This document shows positions 15,494-23,459 of a stretch of 64,000 nt of DNA, piece by piece. Made by a program: the position numbers and the translations under genes. Each line of letters opens with the position of its first letter. Positions within the stretch are counted from its first letter, which is position 1. The notes beneath the pieces were generated by a model. The model worked only from the letters and a program-made list of their open reading frames with translations, was not told the origin of the DNA and did not search any database. Source of the stretch: Massilia sp. 9096 (GTDB taxonomy: Bacteria; Pseudomonadota; Gammaproteobacteria; Burkholderiales; Burkholderiaceae_D); NCBI RefSeq assembly GCF_000745265.1, contig NZ_JQNN01000001.1, forward strand, positions 62,001-126,000, read 5' to 3'.

Positions 15494-18229
15494 CTATAAC
15501 GACTCGATGCGCTGGCGCGCATACGCCGCGCTCGCGCTGTTCGGCGCCAGCTCGAGGTAGGCGCGGTACGCGCCCTTGGCCTTGTCGACCTCGCCCGCGC
15601 GCGCGTACGCGTCGCCGAGGTTCATGTAGGCGATTGCGCGCGACCGGTCCATCTTGATCGCGTTCTCGAACCAGCGCGCCGCTTCGGCGAAACGGTCCTG
15701 CTTGTAATAGACGAAGCCGAGGTTGTTGGCGGCCAGCGCGAAATCCGGGCGCAGTTTCAGCGCTTCGGTGAACCGGGCCTCGGCCTGGGCGTACTGCTTT
15801 TCCTTGTACAGCTGCAGGCCGTGGTCGTTGGCGTGCTGGGCCGCCTGGCGGCTTGAAACCGGCACCGGCGCCGGCGCCGTGATCGTCGAGGTGCCGCCCT
15901 GCAGGTCCTTGACCACCACCGTGGCCGGCGCGCCGTTGGCCTGCGCCTGCGCCGGCGCTTTCGCATCGAGCTTGCTGTTCAGCGCGATCGCATCGTTGGA
16001 CAGCTGGGCCGTCTGCGGGTTGAGGAACTCGGTTTCCTCGGGCAGCTCGAACACGAAATCGCCGCCTTCCGAACCGGGCAGGCTGCCGAACGCCGGCGTC
16101 TGCTGCGACACGCTGGACACCGCCGGCGCGACGTAGGCCGCCAGTTCCGTCGCCGTGATCAGGCCGTCGCCGTTCAGGTCGGCCTTGCCCGCCAGGCCCT
16201 GCAGCAGCGTCCAGGTGAATACCGAGTGGCCGTTCGGGCCGCCGTCCGACACCAGTTGGTCGGCGCCGCCGGCGGTCAGCATCTGGCGGCCCAGGCGCTT
16301 GGCGTTATCGCGCAAGAAGGCCGCGTTGGCGCCGCCGCGCGTCAGACCGAGGCCGCTGTAGCAGGCGTCCATCACGAACAGCTCGTGCTTGGCCGGCAGG
16401 CTCTCGGCGATGTTCTGGATCTCGGTCATCGGGATCGCATCCGTGGCGATGTCCTTCGGGTCGGCATCGTAGGGAATGATGTAGCCGAGGTCGCGGCCCG
16501 AGCTGAGCTTTTGCGTCGCCCCGTGGCCGGCGAAGAACACGAACACGCGGTCGTTCGGCTGCAGGCCGCGATGCGCCAATTTGTCGTGGAAGGCGGCGAG
16601 GATGCCGGTGCGCGTGGCCTGCTCGTTGGTCAGCAGGATCACGTGGTCCCGGGCGAAGCCGAGCTTTTGCACCAGCGCCTGGCCGACCGCTTCGGCGTCG
16701 CGCACCGCGTACTGCAGGCGCGGCCATTTCGGATAATGGTCGATGCCGACCAGGATCGCCCAGGAGTTGGCGTAACCCGTCGCGGCCGCGTGGGTGACTG
16801 GAGCTGCCTTTGCTGCCGCCGCACCGCTGACTTTGAAAGTCGAGCCATCCCAGCCGGCGAACTGGTAGCCTTCGGCAGCGAGCCGCTCGAGCACGGCCGG
16901 CAGCGCCTTTACGGTGCGCTCGTGGATGTCGTGGAACAGGATGATGCCGCGGCCTTCCTTGTCGACCTGGTGCAGCACGCGCTCGGCGATCGACGACGGC
17001 ACCGGATCGGCCCAGTCGAGCGAATCGATGTTCCACATGACCGACTTCAGGTGCGCGTCGGCCAGCAGGTGCATGCCTTCCTTGTTGCGCGCGCCGTAGG
17101 GAAAGCGGAACAGCGCCGAGCGCTTCGGATCGACCGCCTTGAGCAGCAGGTCGGTATTGAAGATCTCGGCCTTGAGCGCGTCGCCGGATTCCTTCGACAG
17201 CTGTGCATGCGAGAAGCTGTGGTTGCCGACGACGTAGCCGGCCGCCATCAGCTTGCGGTCGACGTCCGCCGTCGCATTGAGCTTGGGGACGCCATGCGCA
17301 TCCAGCGTGCCGAGGTTGCGCCCGACGCTGAAGAACACGGCCGGCGCATCGTACTGCTTGAGGATGGCCGCGATCTCCTCGCTGTAGCGGCGGTGCGGAC
17401 CGTCGTCGAAGGTGAGCACGACGGTCTTTTTCGGCAGCGCCTTGCCGAAGATTTCTTCCTCTTCCTTCGTTGGCGCGACGGCGGCCGTGTCCTGCTGCGC
17501 TTGCGCTTGTGCGTCCGCTTGCGGCCCGGGCTTGGCGGGGTAGGGCAGGACCACCCCATAATCCTTGAGGATGCGTTCGCGCTGGTAGATCGTCTTCAGG
17601 TAGGCGACGTAGCTGTCCCACTTCTCGCGTTTGAGCTCGATCGAGCGCGACTCGTAGCGCCCGAACACCGCGCGGATCTCCTTCTCGTAGTTGCGCTCGA
17701 TCTCGGCCAGCGCGTCGAGATCCTCCGAGATGCGCTTGTGCAGCTTGATCGCCGGCAGCGAAGAATCCTTGGCGACGCGGTCCTGCAGCGACTGCATCAG
17801 CTCGCGGAAGGCGAGGCGGTCGGCATCGTACATGCCCTCGCTCGACTCGACGAAATCGAGCAGGCTGCTCAGGGCATCGTAGCGGCGCGGATCGGACGAC
17901 GCCACCAGCGCGTCGAGCTGGCCGTCGACCTTGGCGATACGTTCCTGGTTCTCGTGGAAGATCAACTGGCCGACGTTGTTGGCGGCCGTGCGCTCGCCAG
18001 CGGTGAACTTGGCCTCGTCGGCGGTCAGCACGATCATCTTGCGGTAGGCGGCCAGCATGTCGTTCATGCCGGCGGCGATTGGCGCCGCGGCGGCCAGCGG
18101 CGCCTGCGGTCGGGCCGGGCCGTTGGCGGACGCCGAGCTGATTGGTTTGTGGGCGACCAGCCAGGTGCCGGAAGCGGCGCCGGCCGCGGCGACGGTGAAG
18201 ACGATGGCGAGCAGGGGTTTGCGGTTCAC
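15494..18229 (-). CDS. Membrane-anchored NodB polysaccharide deacetylase / caspase-like protease / TPR fusion
   Basis: About 911 residues combining modules that are normally separate. An N-terminal helix (PLLAIVFTVAAAGAASGTWLVA) anchors it; the rest should be periplasmic. A ~200-residue helical, charged region comes first. The NodB deacetylase domain (~265-465) has TFDDGPH (metal D276), GNHSFSHAQ (H337, H341), FRFPYGARN, NIDSLDWADP and IILFHDIH. The caspase-like C14 domain (~490-720) has AILVGIDHYPKW, FVFFAGHGAT (catalytic H569) and ELFVMDACYSGLG (catalytic C623), then a calcium-loop-like DLNGDGLITATEL. Three TPR-like repeats (~805-905) close it. Both active sites look complete. Start uncertain: the GTG at 18229 gives a normal anchored N-terminus; an in-frame ATG at 18283 and a GTG at 18412 are alternatives. 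No clear ribosome site decides. Confidence 0.88.
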   Translation of the reverse strand: MNRKPLLAIVFTVAAAGAASGTWLVAHKPISSASANGPARPQAPLAAAAPIAAGMNDMLAAYRKMIVLTADEAKFTAGERTAANNVGQLIFHENQERIAKVDGQLDALVASSDPRRYDALSSLLDFVESSEGMYDADRLAFRELMQSLQDRVAKDSSLPAIKLHKRISEDLDALAEIERNYEKEIRAVFGRYESRSIELKREKWDSYVAYLKTIYQRERILKDYGVVLPYPAKPGPQADAQAQAQQDTAAVAPTKEEEEIFGKALPKKTVVLTFDDGPHRRYSEEIAAILKQYDAPAVFFSVGRNLGTLDAHGVPKLNATADVDRKLMAAGYVVGNHSFSHAQLSKESGDALKAEIFNTDLLLKAVDPKRSALFRFPYGARNKEGMHLLADAHLKSVMWNIDSLDWADPVPSSIAERVLHQVDKEGRGIILFHDIHERTVKALPAVLERLAAEGYQFAGWDGSTFKVSGAAAAKAAPVTHAAATGYANSWAILVGIDHYPKWPRLQYAVRDAEAVGQALVQKLGFARDHVILLTNEQATRTGILAAFHDKLAHRGLQPNDRVFVFFAGHGATQKLSSGRDLGYIIPYDADPKDIATDAIPMTEIQNIAESLPAKHELFVMDACYSGLGLTRGGANAAFLRDNAKRLGRQMLTAGGADQLVSDGGPNGHSVFTWTLLQGLAGKADLNGDGLITATELAAYVAPAVSSVSQQTPAFGSLPGSEGGDFVFELPEETEFLNPQTAQLSNDAIALNSKLDAKAPAQAQANGAPATVVVKDLQGGTSTITAPAPVPVSSRQAAQHANDHGLQLYKEKQYAQAEARFTEALKLRPDFALAANNLGFVYYKQDRFAEAARWFENAIKMDRSRAIAYMNLGDAYARAGEVDKAKGAYRAYLELAPNSASAAYARQRIESL

Positions 18230-18414
18230 GTTGGTTCGTTGCGCAGGGATGTTGGGAAAAGTGCATCCTGACAACAATAGCATTGGTGTGCGGGCAATGG
18301 TAGCGATGTGGTGGGAGTGATGCGGAAACGCAAATGTTGGTGTTGCTGCTGGTGTCGCCAGCATTGCCGTGCCGCAGCCGCACGCGGTCGCAACACGGTA
18401 CCTGCTTGCCACAC

Positions 18415-18442
18415 TTGTACTGCCGAGAATCCTTGTTATAAT
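18415..18442 (+). promoter_or_regulatory. Sigma-70 promoter of tRNA-Ser
   Basis: A perfect -10 TATAAT at 18437-18442 with TTGTAC at 18415-18420 (16-base spacer), 42 bases before the tRNA. It is the best consensus promoter in the window. Confidence 0.75.
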
Positions 18443-18484
18443 AGGCGGCTTCGCGAGGACCCACGTCCGTGCGGAACCCCATCA

Positions 18485-18575
18485 GGAGAGATGGATGAGT
18501 GGTTTAAGTCGCACGCCTGGAAAGCGTGTATAGGTTCATAGCCTATCGGGGGTTCGAATCCCCCTCTCTCCGCCA
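18485..18575 (+). tRNA. tRNA-Ser (GGA)
   Basis: A 91-nt class II tRNA with a long variable arm (TATAGGTTCATAGCCTAT). The anticodon loop CTGGAAA gives anticodon GGA (Ser). The acceptor stem GGAGAGA pairs with TCTCTCC; T-loop GTTCGAATC; 3' CCA encoded (18573-18575). A strong promoter precedes it and a terminator follows. Confidence 0.97.
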
Positions 18576-18587
18576 GGACAACAATGG

Positions 18588-18617
18588 AAAATGGCCGCCC
18601 TCGGGTGGCCATTTTTT
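18588..18617 (+). terminator. Rho-independent terminator of tRNA-Ser
   Basis: A long stem AAAATGGCCGCC / GGTGGCCATTTT with a tight loop and a run of six T, 12 bases after the tRNA CCA. Confidence 0.9.
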
Positions 18618-19136
18618 ATTGTTTCATGGCGGTGAGAAGCAAGGCGCCTGCGCGCCTTGCGTGGGGGATTCGAAAGCGGTCGCCTTGCAAGGCGCCGCGG
18701 GCCCGCGGGACGTGGGCGAATCCCCGATTTGGAACCGTCAAGGTCGCTTGGCTCAATGGCCATCCCTACCTTTCGTCCGACCTGTCCAGCCAGGGCAAAC
18801 TCGGTCTTGACCGCAACTATGTAGCGCCGCAAAATAGAACCCTATGATCGCGCCTTTCTTCATTCCCAGCTTCAACGTTTGCATTGTATGCAACGTAGAG
18901 TGCGCACGTTTCGCGCAGCAGGGTTTGAAAGCGATCTCGTACCCGGGTTCCGAACTGCCGCGCGGCTACTTCTGTTTAGTTACGCCCCCGTAATACCTTC
19001 TCTGGCTGAACGCTAGACCTTTGACCCAAAAGGTTGGCTTTTCCGGCCCTTAGTTCATGCGATGCGTATTGCTGTTTCATACGGCGCGTATCCCCATTTT
19101 CTTTGCACTCGGTATCCAAGCCGGGAAGGTATTCGT
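18618..19136. other. Gene-free stretch between tRNA-Ser and the SulP gene
   Basis: 519 bp with no convincing gene. The first part holds GC-rich palindromes (listed separately). From about 18840 the composition drops towards 50 % GC and stays low through the next gene. A 49-codon open frame (18844-18993) contains CIVCNVEC but has no ribosome site. A small imperfect hairpin CGTTTGCAT/ATGCAACG lies near 18878-18897. The SulP ribosome site GGGAAGG is at 19123-19129. Confidence 0.5.
18639..18708. repeat. Cluster of GC-rich palindromes downstream of tRNA-Ser
   Basis: Three perfect palindromic elements within 70 bp: GCAAGGCGC-ctgc-GCGCCTTGC (18639-18660), CGCCTTGCAAGGCG (18681-18694) and CCGCGGGCCCGCGG (18695-18708). 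The word GCAAGGCG recurs in the first two, so they may be related copies of a short extragenic repeat. Confidence 0.6.
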
Positions 19137-20618
19137 ATGTCTTTACAAAAAATTCGTCTTGAGTGGTTTTCTAACGTTCGCAACGATGTGCTCGCCGGCC
19201 TTGTTGTTGCGTTAGCATTAATTCCAGAAGCAATCGCGTTCTCGATCATTGCAGGCGTAGACCCGAAGGTAGGTTTGTACGCCTCGTTTTCCATTGCAAC
19301 CTTGATTGCGTTCTTTGGCGGGCGTCCAGGCATGATCTCGGCTGCTACAGGGGCAATGGCCCTTGTCATGGTTAGTCTGGTCAAGGCTCACGGTCTGGAC
19401 TATCTGTTAGCTGCCACCATTTTGGCTGGAATCCTGCAGGTTATTGCCGGATGTGTAAAACTCGGCCGATTGATGCGATTCGTTTCGCGTTCCGTCGTTA
19501 CTGGTTTTGTCAACGCACTGGCTATCCTGATTTTCATGGCTCAGTTGCCTGAACTGACCAACGTCACTTGGCACGTCTACGCGATGACGGCTGCTGGACT
19601 GGCGATCATTTACGGCTTTCCATACATTACCCGTGCTATACCATCGCCTTTAGTCGCGATTGTCGTGTTGACTGCTGCTTCCATCGGGATGGGTTTGAAT
19701 ATCCATACGGTGGGCGATATGGGCCAGCTTCCAGACAGCCTGCCGTCGTTCCTGGTTCCTAATGTGCCGTTCAACTTGGAAACGCTGCAAACGATCTTGC
19801 CTCACTCGATGACGTTGATGGTCGTTGGCCTGCTTGAATCACTGATGACCGCTACCATCGTTGACGATTTCACCGATACCAAAAGCGATAAGAACCGGGA
19901 ATGTGTAGGCCAAGGAATCGCCAACATCGCAACTGGTTTCATTGGCGGTATGGCTGGCTGCGCGATGATTGGTCAATCAGTTATCAACGTTAAGTCAGGC
20001 GGGCGAACCCGTTTGTCTACCTTGGTGGCTGGGGTGGTCCTGCTGATTCTGGTCGTGTTCTTGGGCGAATGGGTCCAGCAAATTCCGATGGCTGCTTTGG
20101 TCGCGGTTATGATCATGGTTTCCTTCGGTACTTTTAACTGGCGTTCCATTCGGAATCTGCGCAAGCACCCGACAAGTTCCAACATCGTGATGATTGCTAC
20201 CGTTATTGTTACCGTTGCGACCCACGATTTGGCAAAAGGGGTGGTGGTAGGCGTGCTGCTATCGGGCGTTTTCTTCGCCCAGAAGGTCAGCAAGATTCTC
20301 AAGGTTAGTTCCCATGTTGAAGCTGATGGCCGTACCCGCCGGTACGATGTCATTGGCCAAGTCTTCTTTGCATCCTCGGAACAACTTGTTCATTCCTTCG
20401 ATTACCAAGAACCGTTATCCACAGTCCATATCGACGTAAGCCGTGCGCACTTCTGGGATATTACCGCGGTTAGCGCACTGGATAAGGTCGTGCTGAAGTT
20501 CCGCCGCGCAGGTGCGAAGGTCGAGGTTCACGGGCTTAACGAAGCCAGTGCAACTATGATTGATAAGTTCGCTGTGCACGATAAAGACATTGGAAGCGAT
20601 GTTTTGTTGGAACACTAA
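19137..20618 (+). CDS. SulP-family inorganic anion transporter with STAS domain
   Basis: A 493-residue inner-membrane carrier of the SLC26/SulP family (sulfate, bicarbonate or dicarboxylate; substrate not readable here). Seen: the N-terminal family signature [37 protein letters not shown], about 10-12 hydrophobic helices up to residue ~395, then a cytoplasmic STAS domain (~405-490, [21 protein letters not shown]). The ATG at 19137 follows GGGAAGG by 7 bases. Its codon use is clearly AT-richer in third positions than its neighbours (for example long runs of GTT, ATT and GCT codons), and the upstream leader shares this, pointing to acquisition from a lower-GC donor. It lies downstream of a tRNA gene, a common integration site, but no integrase or direct repeat was found. 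Confidence 0.92.
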   Translation: MSLQKIRLEWFSNVRNDVLAGLVVALALIPEAIAFSIIAGVDPKVGLYASFSIATLIAFFGGRPGMISAATGAMALVMVSLVKAHGLDYLLAATILAGILQVIAGCVKLGRLMRFVSRSVVTGFVNALAILIFMAQLPELTNVTWHVYAMTAAGLAIIYGFPYITRAIPSPLVAIVVLTAASIGMGLNIHTVGDMGQLPDSLPSFLVPNVPFNLETLQTILPHSMTLMVVGLLESLMTATIVDDFTDTKSDKNRECVGQGIANIATGFIGGMAGCAMIGQSVINVKSGGRTRLSTLVAGVVLLILVVFLGEWVQQIPMAALVAVMIMVSFGTFNWRSIRNLRKHPTSSNIVMIATVIVTVATHDLAKGVVVGVLLSGVFFAQKVSKILKVSSHVEADGRTRRYDVIGQVFFASSEQLVHSFDYQEPLSTVHIDVSRAHFWDITAVSALDKVVLKFRRAGAKVEVHGLNEASATMIDKFAVHDKDIGSDVLLEH

Positions 20619-20728
20619 CGATCCAGGGGCTTTCGTCTTCCCTGCCGAGATTTCCGATCCGCTTAGGTAAGTTATTAGAAAAGCATTTGCCGACCTTTCC
20701 TCAATCCTGTTGAATAGGATTCGGTTCG

Positions 20729-21076
20729 ATGCGGTATCCTTCCCGGATGCCGCCCTTCGCCAAACCCTTCCTGCTGTTCTTCCTGACCGCCCTGGCCGAA
20801 ATCGTCGGCTGCTACCTGCCATGGCTGGTGCTCAAGCAAGGCAAATCAGCATGGCTTCTGGCGCCGGCCGCCTTGTCGCTGGCCTGCTTCGCCTGGCTCC
20901 TGACGCTGCACCCGAGCGCCGCCGGGCGCACGTATGCGGCCTATGGCGGGATGTACATCGCGGTGGCGCTGCTATGGCTGCGCTTCGTCGATGGGGTGGC
21001 GCTGACGCGCTGGGACGTCGCCGGCGCGGCGGTGGCGCTGGCCGGCATGGGCATCATCGCGCTGCAGCCGCGCTGA
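20729..21076 (+). CDS. ynfA: YnfA/UPF0060 family small membrane protein
   Basis: A 115-residue integral membrane protein with four helices. The family signature is clear: [57 protein letters not shown] and a last helix [15 protein letters not shown]. The family resembles small multidrug-resistance transporters, but its transport role is not settled. The ATG at 20729 has AGGA about 10 bases upstream; an in-frame ATG at 20747 would give the more usual family length but lacks a ribosome site. Convergent with the aldo/keto reductase, 20 bases apart. Base composition returns to the high-GC norm here. Confidence 0.88.
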   Translation: MRYPSRMPPFAKPFLLFFLTALAEIVGCYLPWLVLKQGKSAWLLAPAALSLACFAWLLTLHPSAAGRTYAAYGGMYIAVALLWLRFVDGVALTRWDVAGAAVALAGMGIIALQPR

Positions 21077-21096
21077 CGCCCGCGCTCACGCGCTCT

Positions 21097-22095
21097 TCAC
21101 ACCACCGGCTTGCGCCCCGGCAGCGGCGCTTCCTGCGGCACCAGGCCCTCCGCCACAAGCGCTTCCCAGAACGCCACCGGAATCTCGATCTCCATCAGCG
21201 TCGCGTTGCGCTTGAGGTGCGATGCGGAGCTGGCACCGGGAATCGTCGCCGCGACCACCGGATGTGCCATCCCGAATTGCAGCGCCGCCGCCGGCAGGTC
21301 GACGCCGTGGCGCGCCGCCACCTGGCGCAGGCGCTCGCGGTGCTCGATCTGCGCGGGCGAGGCCGGCATGTAATCGTAATGCGCGCCGCCGGCCAGGAAG
21401 CCGGAATTGAACGGCCCGCCCAGCACGACATGCGCGCCGCGCGAGGCGCACAAAGGAAACAGCGAAGCCAGAGGCGTAGTCTCCATCAGCGTGTAGCGCC
21501 CGGCCAGCAGGAAGATGTCCGGGTCCGACAGCTGCAGCGCGCGCAGGCACGGCTCGATCGTGTTCACGCCCAGGCCCCAGCCCTTGATCAATCCTTCCTC
21601 GCGCATCTTCACCATTTCCTGGAATGCGCCGCTTGGGCCGGCGGCGATCGCGAAATGGTGCTCGAACGTGTCGCCCAGGGCGTCGGGCGAGAGGTCGTGC
21701 ACGTAGGCGATGTCGACGTGGCCGAGCGCCAGGCGCTGCAGGCTGTCCTCGAGCGCGCGGCGCACGCCGGCGCCGCTGTAGTCGAGCACGCGCTTGAAGG
21801 GCAGGGCGCCGACGAACGGGGCGGTGATTTCTCCGGGCAGGTGCGGCACCAGGCGGCGCCCGACCTTGGTCGACAGCGTGTAGTCCGCGCGCGCGCGCCG
21901 GCGCAGGGCCTGGCCGAAGCGGTGCTCGGACAGGCCGGCGCCGTAGTGCGGCGCGGTGTCGAAGTAGCGGATGCCGGCTTCCCAGGCCGCGTCGACGGTC
22001 GCCTTGGCGTCCTCGTCGGTGGTGGTGTGGTACATGTCGCCCAGCCCGGTGCCGCCCAGGCCCAGGCGCGTGATCGGTCGATAGCGCTGGTTCAC
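21097..22095 (-). CDS. Aldo/keto reductase (L-fucose/aldose dehydrogenase-like)
   Basis: A 332-residue NAD(P)-dependent oxidoreductase with a TIM-barrel. The AKR tetrad is visible: Asp and Tyr in RYFDTAPHYGAG, Lys in LSTKVG, His in IAYVHDL. The N-terminus RLGLGGTGLGDMY and the motif LSEHRFGQAL are those of the subgroup containing D-threo-aldose/L-fucose dehydrogenases and pyridoxal 4-dehydrogenase. The nucleotide-binding end ATIPGASSASHLKRN is complete. It is transcribed divergently from an MFS carrier (start 150 bp away), so a shared sugar or aldehyde substrate is possible but not shown. Confidence 0.88.
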   Translation of the reverse strand: MNQRYRPITRLGLGGTGLGDMYHTTTDEDAKATVDAAWEAGIRYFDTAPHYGAGLSEHRFGQALRRRARADYTLSTKVGRRLVPHLPGEITAPFVGALPFKRVLDYSGAGVRRALEDSLQRLALGHVDIAYVHDLSPDALGDTFEHHFAIAAGPSGAFQEMVKMREEGLIKGWGLGVNTIEPCLRALQLSDPDIFLLAGRYTLMETTPLASLFPLCASRGAHVVLGGPFNSGFLAGGAHYDYMPASPAQIEHRERLRQVAARHGVDLPAAALQFGMAHPVVAATIPGASSASHLKRNATLMEIEIPVAFWEALVAEGLVPQEAPLPGRKPVV

Positions 22096-22244
22096 GATGG
22101 ATCCTTTCGTCGGTGATTGTCGATGAGGGTTGGTGATGAGTCCGAGGCATGCTACACCGCGGCCGCCAGGCGCACGATTGGACGCGATCGATTACACTGC
22201 GCGGCCCGCTTTCATCTTCGAATTCATCGTCATCGAGCCGCACC

Positions 22245-23459
22245 GTGCAGCAACAAGATACCAATCTGGGCAAGGCCCGCCTCGCCGCCATGTCGGTGCT
22301 GTTCGCCAATGGCGTGATCTACGCGTCCTGGGGCACGCACGTGCCGACCATCAAGGACAAGTTCGACCTCTCCGATTCGGCACTGTCGCTGTCGATGCTG
22401 GCGGTGGCGCTGGGCGGCATCCTGATCATGGCGTGGGCCGGGCGCTGGATCGCGCGCGTGGGCAGCGCGCACGCCTCGGTGCGCTCCGCCGTGCTGCTGT
22501 CGGCGGCCGCCTTCGGCATCCTGCTGGTGCCGCAGTACGCGCTGCTGCTGCTCTGGCTGGCGCTGTACGGCGCCATGTCGGCCATCAACGACGTCGCCGC
22601 CAACTCGCAGGCGACCGTGATCGAAGCGACGTACCAAAGGCCGGTGATCGGATCGCTGCACGGCAGTTTCAGCCTGGGCGGGATGGCCGGCGCGCTGGTC
22701 TCGAGCGGCTGGCAGGCGATGGGCTGGCCCGGCACCTGGCACCTGGCCACGGTGTGCAGCCTGTGCGCGCTGCTCGTGCTGTCGACCTCGCGCTGGCTGC
22801 TGCCCGAGTCCCATGCACACGCGCACGCGAACGCGGGCGAAGGCGCGTCCACGCACGCCATCGAACCCAGGCTCAAGCGCCACCTGGTACTGCTCGGCGG
22901 CCTGGCCTTCCTGGCCCTGATCGTCGAGGGCGCGATGTACGACTGGACCGCGGTCTACATGCGCGACGTCGCCCACGCCAGCGGCGGCTTCATCAGCGCC
23001 GGCTACGCCGCCTTCTCGATCGGGATGGCGTGCGGGCGCTTTTCCGGCGACCCGGTGCGCGCGCGCTTTTCCGAAGGCGCGCTGGTCGTGGCCAGCTGCG
23101 CGCTGTCCCTGGCCGGGCTCGGGATGGCGCTGCTGCTGCCGGGCGTCGCCACCGCGCTGATCGGTTTCCTGATCTGCGGACTGGGCACGGCCAACATCAT
23201 CCCGGTGATGTTCGCCTCGGCCGGACGCGCGGCGCTGGCGGGGGGCGGCTCGGCCTCGAACGGACTGGCGGTGACCACGCGCCTGGCTTATATAGGCCTG
23301 TTGACCGGTCCCGTGATCGTCGGCTTCATCGCCCACCATGCGAGCCTGCGTATCGCGCTGGCGGCGACTTTGCTGGGCGTGGTGGCGATCGCGCTGTCGG
23401 CGCGCCGGGTGTTCCGCTTCAGGCGTGCGGATCCGGCGCCAGCGGCAAACGCACCGTGA
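22245..23459 (+). CDS. MFS transporter (YbjJ/FucP-like)
   Basis: About 404 residues with 12 predicted membrane helices. Motifs include ANGVIYASWGTHVPTIKD near the first helix and GRWIARVGSAHAS (MFS motif A-like loop) after helix 2. A long His/Ala-rich cytoplasmic loop follows helix 6 (SHAHAHANAGEGAS). The pattern matches the YbjJ-type branch related to fucose permeases; substrate unknown. Start uncertain: the GTG at 22245 begins just before the polar VQQQDTNLGKARL segment, and an ATG at 22290 is also possible. The 3' end overlaps the convergent histidine kinase gene by 41 bases. Confidence 0.85.
   Translation: MQQQDTNLGKARLAAMSVLFANGVIYASWGTHVPTIKDKFDLSDSALSLSMLAVALGGILIMAWAGRWIARVGSAHASVRSAVLLSAAAFGILLVPQYALLLLWLALYGAMSAINDVAANSQATVIEATYQRPVIGSLHGSFSLGGMAGALVSSGWQAMGWPGTWHLATVCSLCALLVLSTSRWLLPESHAHAHANAGEGASTHAIEPRLKRHLVLLGGLAFLALIVEGAMYDWTAVYMRDVAHASGGFISAGYAAFSIGMACGRFSGDPVRARFSEGALVVASCALSLAGLGMALLLPGVATALIGFLICGLGTANIIPVMFASAGRAALAGGGSASNGLAVTTRLAYIGLLTGPVIVGFIAHHASLRIALAATLLGVVAIALSARRVFRFRRADPAPAANAP

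Noticed and set aside
18536..18832. 98-codon minus-strand frame ending in GERGIRTPDRL
   Set aside because: The end is the antisense of tRNA-Ser. This string is a well-known false translation of tRNA genes, and the rest has no recognisable features.
18485..20728. Integrated genomic island with att repeats at tRNA-Ser
   Set aside because: Composition is suggestive, but no integrase and no direct repeat of the tRNA 3' end near the right border could be found by eye. Kept only as a compositional finding.
20729..21076. Calling YnfA a drug efflux pump
   Set aside because: The fold resembles small multidrug transporters, but transport by this family is not established. Left as a family name.
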